Positions 1-8,210 of a stretch of 28,951 nt of DNA are shown here, piece after piece. The stretch's first letter is position 1, and the number at the start of each line of letters is the position of its first letter. Under the pieces are notes generated by a model. It had not been told where the DNA came from. It did no database searches and saw only the letters and a program-made list of their open reading frames with translations. The translations under genes were made by a program, and so were the position numbers. This stretch comes from a virus, in the IMG/VR virus record IMGVR_UViG_3300046007_009573, positions 1 to 28,951 of that record, one strand, 5' to 3'.

Positions 1-354
1 TTTGATTGGCGTAAACCTACAGTCCAAATGCTGGGACGTTGGCAACCATGGCATGCGGGCCATCGTGCATTATTTGAACGTGCTATTAAAAAAACAGGTC
101 AGGTTTGTATTATGATTAGAGATTGTCAAGGGTGGAATCATAGTAATCCGTTTGATTTAGAAGAAGTTAAAAAATATATTCGTGCAGATCTTGATCCTGT
201 TTATAAAGGCATGTATGAGATAATTATTGTTCCTAACATAGTAAACATTACATATGGTCGCGATGTTGGTTATATTATAGAACAGGAAACGTTCGACGAT
301 GCTACTCAGGCTATATCTGCAACATCTATTAGAAAACAAATGGGTGTAGAATGA
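1..354 (+). CDS. Nucleotidyltransferase, C-terminal part (5' end outside window)
   Basis: The reading frame is open from the first base, so the start lies upstream of the window; an internal ATG at 28 is not a convincing start because FDWRKPTVQ precedes it in frame. The visible part has the two signatures of the HxGH nucleotidyltransferase superfamily: GRWQPWHAGH at the beginning, containing the HAGH nucleotide-binding motif, and SATSIRK near the end, matching the (S/T)xxIR motif that contacts ATP phosphates. Known members are NMN, pantetheine-phosphate and glycerol-3-phosphate transferases; phage versions are sometimes fused to an adenylylsulfate-kinase-like domain, which would lie upstream here. 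The substrate cannot be assigned. The stop overlaps the start of the dCMP deaminase as ATGA, so the two are probably translated together. Confidence 0.8.
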   Translation, partial: FDWRKPTVQMLGRWQPWHAGHRALFERAIKKTGQVCIMIRDCQGWNHSNPFDLEEVKKYIRADLDPVYKGMYEIIIVPNIVNITYGRDVGYIIEQETFDDATQAISATSIRKQMGVE

Positions 355-779
355 AAGAAAAATTCAAACGTGCATATATGCAAACTGCACAGACTTTTGC
401 TGAGCTAAGTCATGCACAACGATTAAAAGTTGGTTGCATTGTGGTCAAAGATGACAGAGTAATATCTATTGGTTATAACGGTATGCCAGCTGGCTGGGAT
501 AACAACTGCGAAGATGAATTTTTACACGAGGATGGCAGTATCACGAATAAAACAAAATCAGAAGTACTACATGCTGAAACAAATGCTATAGCAAAACTAG
601 CTCGGTCAAACGAAAGTGGAGAAGGTGCAAGTCTATTTGTTACTCACAGTCCGTGTCTAGAATGCGCCAAATTAATTTACCAAGCTGGTATAAAAGAAGT
701 TTATTATAAAGAACCTTATAGAGACACAGCAGGAGTTGAATTTTTATCTAAATCGGGCATTAAGGTTGATAAAGTTTAA
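351..779 (+). CDS. dCMP deaminase (zinc-dependent)
   Basis: This 142-residue protein has the zinc deaminase signature: HAE at residues 74-76 (zinc ligand and catalytic Glu) and PCLEC at 101-105 (two zinc cysteines). The GYNGMPAGWDNNCED stretch at about 41-55 is typical of phage deoxycytidylate deaminases. It should convert dCMP to dUMP, the substrate for the thymidylate synthase encoded further along on the other strand. The length is close to that of small bacterial and phage dCMP deaminases. It starts on an ATG overlapping the stop of the previous gene, and its 3' end overlaps the converging glycosyltransferase-like gene by 20 bases. A related ComE-type cytidine deaminase is a less likely alternative. 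Confidence 0.92.
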   Translation: MKEKFKRAYMQTAQTFAELSHAQRLKVGCIVVKDDRVISIGYNGMPAGWDNNCEDEFLHEDGSITNKTKSEVLHAETNAIAKLARSNESGEGASLFVTHSPCLECAKLIYQAGIKEVYYKEPYRDTAGVEFLSKSGIKVDKV

Positions 780-1908
780 GGTTATATTTTTTTACCACGT
801 CTTGTAAATTTGTTGTAAGTTCACTCCATGCTGTATCTATTAAGGATTTACTGTAAAACAAATTAAAATTATAATCTAATACATCTTGCATTTCGACAAG
901 CATGCTTTCTAATTTAATATTATCATAGGAACATATTTTTTCTACAATATGTGTAACAGCATTTAATCTTTCAATTGGATCTTGGATATTGTCGTAACTT
1001 TCGTCCCACCATCGGTCAAAAGTTTTGAATCCATAACTTTTTAAATATTGCAAATTTCCTCTACAACCAACTAAAACAAAAGGGTGCTTGGTTACAATTG
1101 GTTTAAAAATTTTTTCAGTTAGGTGTTTCTTCTCTTCCCAGAAACAAGTTTCTGTGACGACGTATAAAAAACTTTCCATTAGTTGAGGAATGCAAGTTAT
1201 TGTTTGACTTGTATTGTGAATAAAAGGTTGATCAATTTGATCTATTCGCAAATTATATTTTATAGAGTTTAATGTTTCTATAGCATCGTATACAATTTCT
1301 TGATCTACGTTGTGCTTAGTTATTAAATCTAGTGCAGATTTTGAATATTCACCGTGCTCTGGGCATACATGACTAAAACTTACATGACCAAGTTCTAATA
1401 ATTGTTTTTTAATTAGGTTAGCTACAAAAATACCTCGGTAAGCTCTGCTATTGCCTGTTATTCTATTAAATGAGATATATTTTTTTGATATTTTTCTTCG
1501 TGCAGGATCTATGATTTCAGTATTAAAACGAAACCCTCTGTACCAGTCAGCCGCTGCAAATATGTGGAAAAAATAACTGCATTCTTGAAGACGATAGTTG
1601 TCCAACTTTAATTTTGAAATAATGGAGTTTTTTATTTGACTATCCGGCTCAGTGTTAAGTATAATTATATGTCTATGTTTAGTGAACGTGTTTCCTAAAT
1701 TGACTATAAGATTTTCAAAATTTGAAATTATTGGTTCTTGATCGAAACAAAGTACTATAGGACTAGAACCATTTCCGTTGCAATGCATCATTTCAATATT
1801 ATCGTAACTTATTGATCCAAAAGGATAAAAGTAAATTAAAACAGGATCCGTAATTATAGTTTTTATAAAAGCAAAAATATTTTCGTAATGACTGTGAATA
1901 TTATACAT
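760..1908 (-). CDS. Putative glycosyltransferase (fucosyltransferase/exostosin-like C-terminus)
   Basis: This 382-residue protein has no signal peptide or membrane segment that I can see. The C-terminal third carries YVVTETCFWEEKKHLTEKIF, followed by hydrophobic residues, a Gly and a YLKSYGFKTFDRWWDESYD-like tail (residues about 249-305). The TEKIF...HPFVLVG pattern resembles the nucleotide-sugar-binding motif of GT10 fucosyltransferases and exostosins (TEK followed by a hydrophobic strand ending in Gly). The N-terminal half has a short strand ending in CFDQEP (54-59) but no family I recognise. It is very AT-rich. Its start codon shares the same CATG with the start of the divergent 940-residue gene, and its end overlaps the dCMP deaminase. 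A sugar-transfer role is inferred from the C-terminal motif and from the neighbouring sugar genes. Confidence 0.55.
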   Translation of the reverse strand: MYNIHSHYENIFAFIKTIITDPVLIYFYPFGSISYDNIEMMHCNGNGSSPIVLCFDQEPIISNFENLIVNLGNTFTKHRHIIILNTEPDSQIKNSIISKLKLDNYRLQECSYFFHIFAAADWYRGFRFNTEIIDPARRKISKKYISFNRITGNSRAYRGIFVANLIKKQLLELGHVSFSHVCPEHGEYSKSALDLITKHNVDQEIVYDAIETLNSIKYNLRIDQIDQPFIHNTSQTITCIPQLMESFLYVVTETCFWEEKKHLTEKIFKPIVTKHPFVLVGCRGNLQYLKSYGFKTFDRWWDESYDNIQDPIERLNAVTHIVEKICSYDNIKLESMLVEMQDVLDYNFNLFYSKSLIDTAWSELTTNLQDVVKKYNLKLYQP

Positions 1909-4729
1909 GTTTGATGTTTTTTATTTTGGACGTAAACCAAATTTATTTGCGCACGAAAAAGAAGCTAAGAATTTAGAACATGCTGCTGAAATAAGTAGAA
2001 CAAGATTGTACTGGTTTATTTATGGCGGCAACGATTATACCAAATTTGATTTTGACTTTTGTCCTCCCCCATGGGAAGAACATCATATCCATATATTTTC
2101 TAGTCAATGGCAAAAATGTGGCGACGTTTTTTTAGCAAACAAGTATACTGTTCAGGATAAAGTCTACAATTTTAGAAATGAATTTAAAATAACAAGATTA
2201 CCTGATAGAAAAAATTGGACAGTACCTGATAATATAGACGAAACATCAATTGATTTTTCTTGGCATCCTGATACACTTGATCCTCCTTACAATTATGAAT
2301 TTGGAACTAATTATTATCGTGAAGGGGGTCCAGTATATAAAGTTGATAAAGCTGTAGATACGAAATATGTTAAAGATTTTATTGTAAGATATAAGGAAAA
2401 TAGAAACAATTTTACTATCTTACTGCCTGTTGAATCTTTTCAATTTGATTGGAATCCACATCCAAAAGATCCACCTTACATTTATATATTTGGTAATCAG
2501 CACTGGCCGGCTAATATTATGCCAACAATCAAATATTGTGCACCGCATGCAACTGAAGTAAAATATTTAGATGAACCGTATGCTCTTCTTGCACCTCAGT
2601 ATGATAACTGGAATAAGCTAATATCATTACCGTTTGACTTTGATTATTCTTGGTGCCCGGATCCAGGGGACCCACCTTACATATATCAATTTGGTAATCA
2701 GTGGTATCCTGCAGAAGTAATGCCAACAATAGAATATTGCGTTCCTGGTGCTACAGAAATAAAATACGTAGATACTCCCCATGCCAAGCTACTTCCTGTA
2801 ATGGACAGATGGAATGTTCCTGAAGAAGTTGATAGTGCTAACATAGATTTTTCTTGGACCCCACATCCCAAAGACGATCCTTATATACATCATTTTGGGT
2901 CAGACTATCAAATTAGCACAGGGCTGACATATACAGTACCTGGTGCCACTGAACCAAAGTTTGAAGGCGAACCACCAAAACTTGTTATAGACAAAGCCTC
3001 TATGGCAATAGTTGATATATTTTTTGTAGACAGGAATAACACTTTTTCACAGGATAGATATAATAAACTTAAAGACAAGTACCCTAATATACAAAAAATA
3101 AGATATGCCAACAGTATGTTGGAAACTATTAAGCGTTGTGTAACTAGAGCTCGAACAAGAAAGTTTTGGGTTGTTAGCAGTCTAAACATATACGATGATT
3201 TTGATTTTGCTTGGCATGCTGAACCTTGGCAAAATTATATGACTCACGTATTTCCTAGTCAATGGAACAAATGGTCTGACACGTTTTTAATTAACAAATA
3301 TGAATTTGAACGACATAGCAAGTGGGCTCGAGGTATAGAAGAATTTCCAAACTTAAATTTTGTTCAAAATCAAACTGTGCAATCCGCCAGTGATGGAAGT
3401 AACATTTACTATGTTGATCATGGCAATGAAACAGATCGGTTAAGCGTATTGCAAGATAGGTTTAGAAAAATAAAAACAACTAGATTTGTTGATAACTATC
3501 TTGATACTTTCAAGCGTATTATGGCAACTGCTGAGACAGAATACGTTTGGATTATTAATAGCATTTGCAATTACGATTACTTTGATTTTACCTGGCATCC
3601 TGAAGCATGGCAGTCAGAAATGATTCATGTGTTCCCTAGTGGCTCACAAAAGCGAGGTGACACATTCTACATACATGTCGAATCGTTTAAAAAACAAATG
3701 TATGAGTTAGAGTTACTTGATTGGTTTAATGTGATTAACTATTGCGAGGATCAGAGAGTATATAGATATAAAGAACCTATTATTTTTTATGAAGGTGACA
3801 CAATAGTAGATGTTGTTAAAAATGCCACTTTTACTTTTCCTTACATTTCATTTATTAATAAAAACGAGCCAGTAGAACATGAAACTAATCCGTGCTTGTG
3901 GTCTGCCAAAGATCGCTGTGTAATACCTCTTACAACAAATGGAGCATCGTCTTTAGTTCCCCGCGAGGTGAAAGCAGCAATAGAAACACAAATTTATGAT
4001 TATCCTTATATTCTAAAAGATATCCCTACTCTTCCAGCTAATCGTCCTTTGGACATAATTTTTATCAGTAACGGTGAGCCCGACGAAGAACTAATGTTTC
4101 ATCACACTGAGTATATGACCAATAGTGATGTAAAATGGATACGTGGAGTCAACGGGCGTGTAGCGGCATACCAGGCAGCAGCTCTTGCAAGTGAAACTCC
4201 TTGGTTTTTCGCTGTATTTGCAAAACTAGAAGTAGTAGGCAATTCATTTCCGTGGTACAATTGGCAACCAGATTATTGGCAACAACCAAAACACTATATT
4301 TTTAATGCTCACAATCCTGTAAATGGATTAGAGTATGGTCATCAAGGAATGATTGCATATAACAAGAAACTAGTGTTAGAGAATAACGATCCAGGTATTG
4401 ACTTTACATTAAGTCAACCGCATGAGTCTGTACCTTTGTTAAGTGGTACTGCAAGATTTAATCAAGATCCATGGACCACTTGGCGTACAGCATTTAGAGA
4501 AGTAGTCAAGCTTAAACACTTTATGTCAACGCAACCTACACTAGAAACTGAACATAGATTGGATACTTGGTTAACAGTTGCTAAAGGTGATTATGCAGAA
4601 TGGTGTTTACGTGGTAGTCAAGACGCTGTTGATTATTATCAAGAGGTTAATGGTGATTACACGAAGTTAATGCTGAGCTTTGAATGGGCGTGGCTAAAAG
4701 ATCGATTTAATAAGACAAATAATTCTTAA
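1907..4729 (+). CDS. 940-residue Trp-rich repeat protein, GT-like modules
   Basis: The protein is built from repeats. A short unit of the form (F/I)DFxW-xP-xxxxPPYxYxFGxQW appears about eight times, near residues 47, 115, 178, 243, 313, 432, 559 and 781; the middle copies (178-300) also share a tail reading MPTI-Y-C-P-ATE-KY. A longer unit ahead of some copies, with a D-I-F-F-V-D strand, an arginine-rich helix and a FWVVSS-like strand, occurs four times (near 1, 368, 500 and 714). The C-terminal copy (PLDIIFISNGEP, ASETPWFFAVFAKLEV, EYGHQGMIAYN) looks most like a glycosyltransferase-A-type fold, but I see no clear DxD site. No signal peptide or membrane segment is visible. It has no Shine-Dalgarno and starts on the CATG shared with the divergent gene. 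It overlaps the converging aminotransferase by 23 bases. A glycan-binding or glycan-modifying role is inference only. Confidence 0.75.
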   Translation: MFDVFYFGRKPNLFAHEKEAKNLEHAAEISRTRLYWFIYGGNDYTKFDFDFCPPPWEEHHIHIFSSQWQKCGDVFLANKYTVQDKVYNFRNEFKITRLPDRKNWTVPDNIDETSIDFSWHPDTLDPPYNYEFGTNYYREGGPVYKVDKAVDTKYVKDFIVRYKENRNNFTILLPVESFQFDWNPHPKDPPYIYIFGNQHWPANIMPTIKYCAPHATEVKYLDEPYALLAPQYDNWNKLISLPFDFDYSWCPDPGDPPYIYQFGNQWYPAEVMPTIEYCVPGATEIKYVDTPHAKLLPVMDRWNVPEEVDSANIDFSWTPHPKDDPYIHHFGSDYQISTGLTYTVPGATEPKFEGEPPKLVIDKASMAIVDIFFVDRNNTFSQDRYNKLKDKYPNIQKIRYANSMLETIKRCVTRARTRKFWVVSSLNIYDDFDFAWHAEPWQNYMTHVFPSQWNKWSDTFLINKYEFERHSKWARGIEEFPNLNFVQNQTVQSASDGSNIYYVDHGNETDRLSVLQDRFRKIKTTRFVDNYLDTFKRIMATAETEYVWIINSICNYDYFDFTWHPEAWQSEMIHVFPSGSQKRGDTFYIHVESFKKQMYELELLDWFNVINYCEDQRVYRYKEPIIFYEGDTIVDVVKNATFTFPYISFINKNEPVEHETNPCLWSAKDRCVIPLTTNGASSLVPREVKAAIETQIYDYPYILKDIPTLPANRPLDIIFISNGEPDEELMFHHTEYMTNSDVKWIRGVNGRVAAYQAAALASETPWFFAVFAKLEVVGNSFPWYNWQPDYWQQPKHYIFNAHNPVNGLEYGHQGMIAYNKKLVLENNDPGIDFTLSQPHESVPLLSGTARFNQDPWTTWRTAFREVVKLKHFMSTQPTLETEHRLDTWLTVAKGDYAEWCLRGSQDAVDYYQEVNGDYTKLMLSFEWAWLKDRFNKTNNS

Positions 4730-5807
4730 CTTGTTCTGCTATAGTTTCAACTTCTATGTCAGAAAGCTCAGGGTATATAGGTAAACTTACACATTCTCTA
4801 GTAAATGCAGAAGTTTCTGTGTATAGATCCTTGCTGTAGTCTATATAATTAAACCCGACACCAAGATCATAAAGTGCATGTTCGTAATGAATTTTAGTCT
4901 CTATTCCTACTAAAGATAGTCGATGCATTAAACTATTTCTATTATTGGTTCGAATCACAAACTTATGCCATGCATGAGTTACATCTTTTCCTGGCAACAA
5001 GATATCGCAATATTGATACAGTCTATCAATATAGTAATTGGCGATTTCTGTTCTACGCCGTTGCCAAGCATCAAAATGATTTAGTTTGACTAACATTTGA
5101 GCGCAGTCTGCTTCGCTCATTTTACTATTAGTTCCGGGAGTGTCGTGAATTATTTTTCCATTGTCTCTGAGATTTCTACAACGGTCATACAAGTAAAAGT
5201 CATCTGTTAAAATCATTCCACCTGATCCATAATTGTTTAAATTTTTAGTTGGATCAAAACTTAATATACTGATATCACCCATCTTGCCGCTAGGTATATT
5301 TTTATATGCAGCCCCAAAACTTTGTGCAGCATCTTCTATAATAACTAAATCTTCGTTGAAAAATTTAGTTTGCATTTGAAATCTATCCCAATCAATGCAG
5401 TTACCAAATAAATTAACAAACATTACAGCACCAACACTGGCATCTAGTTTGTATTCAAATGAATCAAGATCAATTAAGCCCTTATGATCAATATCACAAA
5501 ACACTGGAGTAAAGTCGTTCATTAATACGCTATTAATTGTAGCAACAAAACTCACAGTGGGTATCAAAATAGAATATGGAGGGCGATTCATTGCTGCATA
5601 TTGAGCAAATATAAGTGCTTGAGTGCCCGAGTTAACAGCTAGTGCATAATCTCTATGACATAACCGTGCGATTCTATTTTCAAATTCTGTAGTGTAAGCG
5701 CCATCTAAAACCTTGCCTGTTGAATATACTCTATCGGTGACATCTAGGATTTCTTCACGTAGATTTTTATATTGTCTATCTACGCCAAAGAAAGGAATTA
5801 CTTGCAT
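4707..5807 (-). CDS. DegT/DnrJ/EryC1-family PLP-dependent sugar aminotransferase
   Basis: The protein has 366 residues when started at ATG 5807 (MQVIPFFGVDRQYKN), which matches the usual N-terminus of the family; a longer reading from TTG at 5843 would run deeper into the upstream epimerase and is less likely. Family landmarks are VNSGTQAL (58-65), VIIEDAAQSFGA (155-166, with the PLP-pyridine Asp) and SFDPTKNLNNYGSGG (183-197), where K188 is the Schiff-base lysine. Length is normal for the family, which aminates keto-sugar nucleotides. It directly follows an SDR epimerase/dehydratase gene, overlapping by 10 bases, so the two probably act in sequence on one nucleotide sugar. No Shine-Dalgarno is visible, consistent with translational coupling. 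Confidence 0.88.
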   Translation of the reverse strand: MQVIPFFGVDRQYKNLREEILDVTDRVYSTGKVLDGAYTTEFENRIARLCHRDYALAVNSGTQALIFAQYAAMNRPPYSILIPTVSFVATINSVLMNDFTPVFCDIDHKGLIDLDSFEYKLDASVGAVMFVNLFGNCIDWDRFQMQTKFFNEDLVIIEDAAQSFGAAYKNIPSGKMGDISILSFDPTKNLNNYGSGGMILTDDFYLYDRCRNLRDNGKIIHDTPGTNSKMSEADCAQMLVKLNHFDAWQRRRTEIANYYIDRLYQYCDILLPGKDVTHAWHKFVIRTNNRNSLMHRLSLVGIETKIHYEHALYDLGVGFNYIDYSKDLYTETSAFTRECVSLPIYPELSDIEVETIAEQVKNYLSY

Positions 5808-6772
5808 AATTTTTGTTGCCAGTAACTTGAAGACTGGAACCAATTGTAATATTTGAAAAATCCTTCTTCAACATTAACTGTTGGTTTATAATTGAAATCT
5901 TTAACGGCTCGATCGATGTTTAGCCGACCACGTTTTGGAAAACTTAAATCTCGATCTTGTATTTCTAAACTACCCTTGCCGGCAATAGAAATTGCTAACT
6001 CTGCTGCTTCTTTAAGAGTATACTGTCTTTCTGCACTACGTGTAATATTGTAAATTTGATTTGCGGCATTTTTGTTTAAAGTCGCTTGAACTATACCTCG
6101 GGCCGCATCTTCAACGTAGGTAAAGTCTAGTACCTCATTAGCGCCTTTGACCTTTAAAACTTCACCTCGCATGGCACCTAACATAAATTTAGATACAACA
6201 CGATCCTCAACATCAAGTTCACCGTACACAGCACTTGGTCGAATAATAACATATTCAAACCCATATTGTCGAGCATAATCCTCGACTAGTTTTTCGCCCA
6301 TGTACTTCATAATACCGTATTGACCAATTGGACTACAAACAGCATCTTCAGTGACGTCTGATTCAAAGTCACCATAAACCATACTTGAACTTATGTATAC
6401 AAAACGTTTGATTGTATGAAAACGAGCAGCTTCCAAAAGATTAATTAGACCAGTGGCCATAACTTCACTTGCTACAACAGGATTTTGACTAACTACCTTT
6501 TGTCTTGGAAAACTGGCCAAATGAACAATTGTGTCACAATTAAAAATTTTCACTCTACTTTTAATATCATCTTTGCTCCTGATATCGGCCACTAAAGGTG
6601 TAGATCTAAATCTTTTAAGTCTTTCTTGTAACAAATAATCCAACTCATCTTGCGGAACAAACCCATATGTAGTTCTGTTGTCTATTCCAAAACATTCAAT
6701 ACCCTGTTGTTCAAGGAGTTTAACAACATTGTGTCCAATAAAGCCAGCAGCGCCTGTGATAAAAATTCTCAT
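5798..6772 (-). CDS. NAD-dependent epimerase/dehydratase (extended SDR)
   Basis: A 324-residue extended short-chain dehydrogenase. The Rossmann glycine motif is TGAAGFIG (residues 6-13), the strand VHLASFP lies at 83-89, and the catalytic set is S128-S130 with Y152-G-I-M-K156. The C-terminal half has FTYVEDAARGIVQA, typical of nucleotide-sugar epimerases and 4,6-dehydratases. The substrate is probably a UDP-, GDP- or dTDP-linked sugar, but motifs do not decide which. The start ATG overlaps the stop of the small upstream gene as ATGA. The next gene downstream encodes a DegT aminotransferase, so together they could make an amino or deoxyamino sugar. Confidence 0.88.
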   Translation of the reverse strand: MRIFITGAAGFIGHNVVKLLEQQGIECFGIDNRTTYGFVPQDELDYLLQERLKRFRSTPLVADIRSKDDIKSRVKIFNCDTIVHLASFPRQKVVSQNPVVASEVMATGLINLLEAARFHTIKRFVYISSSMVYGDFESDVTEDAVCSPIGQYGIMKYMGEKLVEDYARQYGFEYVIIRPSAVYGELDVEDRVVSKFMLGAMRGEVLKVKGANEVLDFTYVEDAARGIVQATLNKNAANQIYNITRSAERQYTLKEAAELAISIAGKGSLEIQDRDLSFPKRGRLNIDRAVKDFNYKPTVNVEEGFFKYYNWFQSSSYWQQKLCK

Positions 6773-6996
6773 CGATATTTTAATGTAAAGTAAGTAGAGT
6801 CTTCTTCTGATAATTCGCCATATATGGTTACTTTATAACCAAAGCTATTTTGGTCTACCATAATTCTATAGGTAGGTGATGCACAATGTTGCATTACCCA
6901 TTGTCCTATTTCTGTCTTTTGCCATTCAGATAATGGTCCAGCTGCACAGATTGTCGGATCTTCTACATCTCCTAACGTAAGTTCATGAAAGATCAT
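6769..6996 (-). CDS. Small conserved-type phage protein, unknown function
   Basis: A 75-residue soluble protein that I do not recognise as a named family. It has an acidic N-terminus (MIFHELTLGDVEDP), a central IGQWVMQH helix and a C-terminal IYGELSEEDSTYFTLKYR stretch that looks like two beta strands. The coding call rests on precise packing: its ATG overlaps the stop of the radical SAM gene and its own stop overlaps the epimerase start, both as ATGA, so it is in the middle of a coupled operon. Confidence 0.7.
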   Translation of the reverse strand: MIFHELTLGDVEDPTICAAGPLSEWQKTEIGQWVMQHCASPTYRIMVDQNSFGYKVTIYGELSEEDSTYFTLKYR

Positions 6997-8210
6997 TTTT
7001 TAAATATTTCATTAAAGTTTGTTTTCCTTATACTGTCTAAAAGTTTCAAATATTCAAAGAAAATTGGTCTATGCTCACTATCAAATTGATATTCTTTGTC
7101 TATTAATTTAATAACGGCTTTTATGACTTCAATATAATTTTCTTTGAATGGGTGATCGTCTAATAAAATTCTATTCTCTAAGTCTGTTAATTCATTTTTC
7201 CAAGAGTGCATTTCTTCGGGCGTAAGCGTGTTTATCCTCATATGCCTGTACCCATTGTTTACGCTAAAGTGTAATTTTAAATTGTGCTGATAAACAAATT
7301 CTATAATATTTTTTAACGTATAGAAAGATGTATGCTGAATTACTGTTGCAACTGCAATGTTAAATTTTTTGTCGAGAGTGTTTTTTAAATCAAAAATATT
7401 TTGTTGTAAAATGTTCCAATCGCTACCAAATCTAACATAGTCATTTTGCGATCCTATTCCGTCAATACTAATCACTATACTCACATGTTTAAATTTATTA
7501 AACAAATCTATCCATTTTTTATTAATCAAAGTTCCATTTGTAGTTAATGTCAACACTTTATTTTGAGGAAATTGTATTGAATTTAAAGTATCGTACGCTT
7601 CCGGAGTCATTAAAGGTTCGCCTCCGGTGAGATAAATGTTATCTGCCTTGGCAAATTTTTCTGCAAGAAAATCTAAGTAAGTTTGCTGTTTATAAAATAA
7701 CGATGAAAAATTTTTATCTATCTCATGATTATGCGATGGTCCAAATTTTTCATGATAAAAGTTAAGATATTGTTTAGAATATAATTTATATTCGGCCTCA
7801 ATTGAGGAACTAGATTGCGAATTACACATTACACATTTAAGATTACACATGTTACCAAAGTGTGCATGCACATACTTACTATCAAACAAATCTTTATCAT
7901 CAACACAGCCAATTTTGTCATAGACATCGCTATAGAGTTTGTTTAAATGAGTACGTAAACTTGCACTGTTTATATCATCTTTTTGCCAACAGTGAGAGCA
8001 TCCTTGATGTCTGATGTTGTTTGCAAGATCTACACGTAAGTTGGTTAATAGATTATTCTTCCAATGTTCATAATTAGTAAAATCAACCTCGGGTTCGTTT
8101 TCATCAGGAACGTATTCACAACATACCTGTAGCTTGCCTGTTGTGTTTACTTCAACAGCAATATAAGGAGCAACACACTTAGTATCAAAAATAGGAATAA
8201 ATTTATCCAT
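6993..8210 (-). CDS. Radical SAM protein with N-terminal cysteine cluster (twitch/SPASM-like)
   Basis: A 405-residue radical SAM enzyme. The core iron-sulfur motif is C122-NLK-C126-VM-C129, and the SAM-binding glycine motif appears as LTGGEPLM near 195. Ahead of the core is a cysteine set C30, C31, C71 and C74 (VCCEY and CSHCWQ), placed where some phage 'twitch'-type proteins carry an auxiliary cluster; in classic SPASM enzymes this set is C-terminal. The substrate is unknown. Known relatives modify peptides or act in sugar and cofactor chemistry. It sits between thyA, which it overlaps as TAATG, and a small unknown gene, upstream of the SDR/DegT pair, so a part in the sugar pathway is possible but not shown. 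Confidence 0.85.
   Translation of the reverse strand: MDKFIPIFDTKCVAPYIAVEVNTTGKLQVCCEYVPDENEPEVDFTNYEHWKNNLLTNLRVDLANNIRHQGCSHCWQKDDINSASLRTHLNKLYSDVYDKIGCVDDKDLFDSKYVHAHFGNMCNLKCVMCNSQSSSSIEAEYKLYSKQYLNFYHEKFGPSHNHEIDKNFSSLFYKQQTYLDFLAEKFAKADNIYLTGGEPLMTPEAYDTLNSIQFPQNKVLTLTTNGTLINKKWIDLFNKFKHVSIVISIDGIGSQNDYVRFGSDWNILQQNIFDLKNTLDKKFNIAVATVIQHTSFYTLKNIIEFVYQHNLKLHFSVNNGYRHMRINTLTPEEMHSWKNELTDLENRILLDDHPFKENYIEVIKAVIKLIDKEYQFDSEHRPIFFEYLKLLDSIRKTNFNEIFKK

Noticed and set aside
157-339. Minus-strand reading frame inside the nucleotidyltransferase gene
   Set aside because: It is antisense to a gene with recognised motifs and has no family features of its own.
5808-5843. N-terminal extension of the DegT aminotransferase from a TTG codon
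   Set aside because: The extra 12 residues overlap the epimerase gene and do not match the family N-terminus, which begins well at the ATG at 5807.
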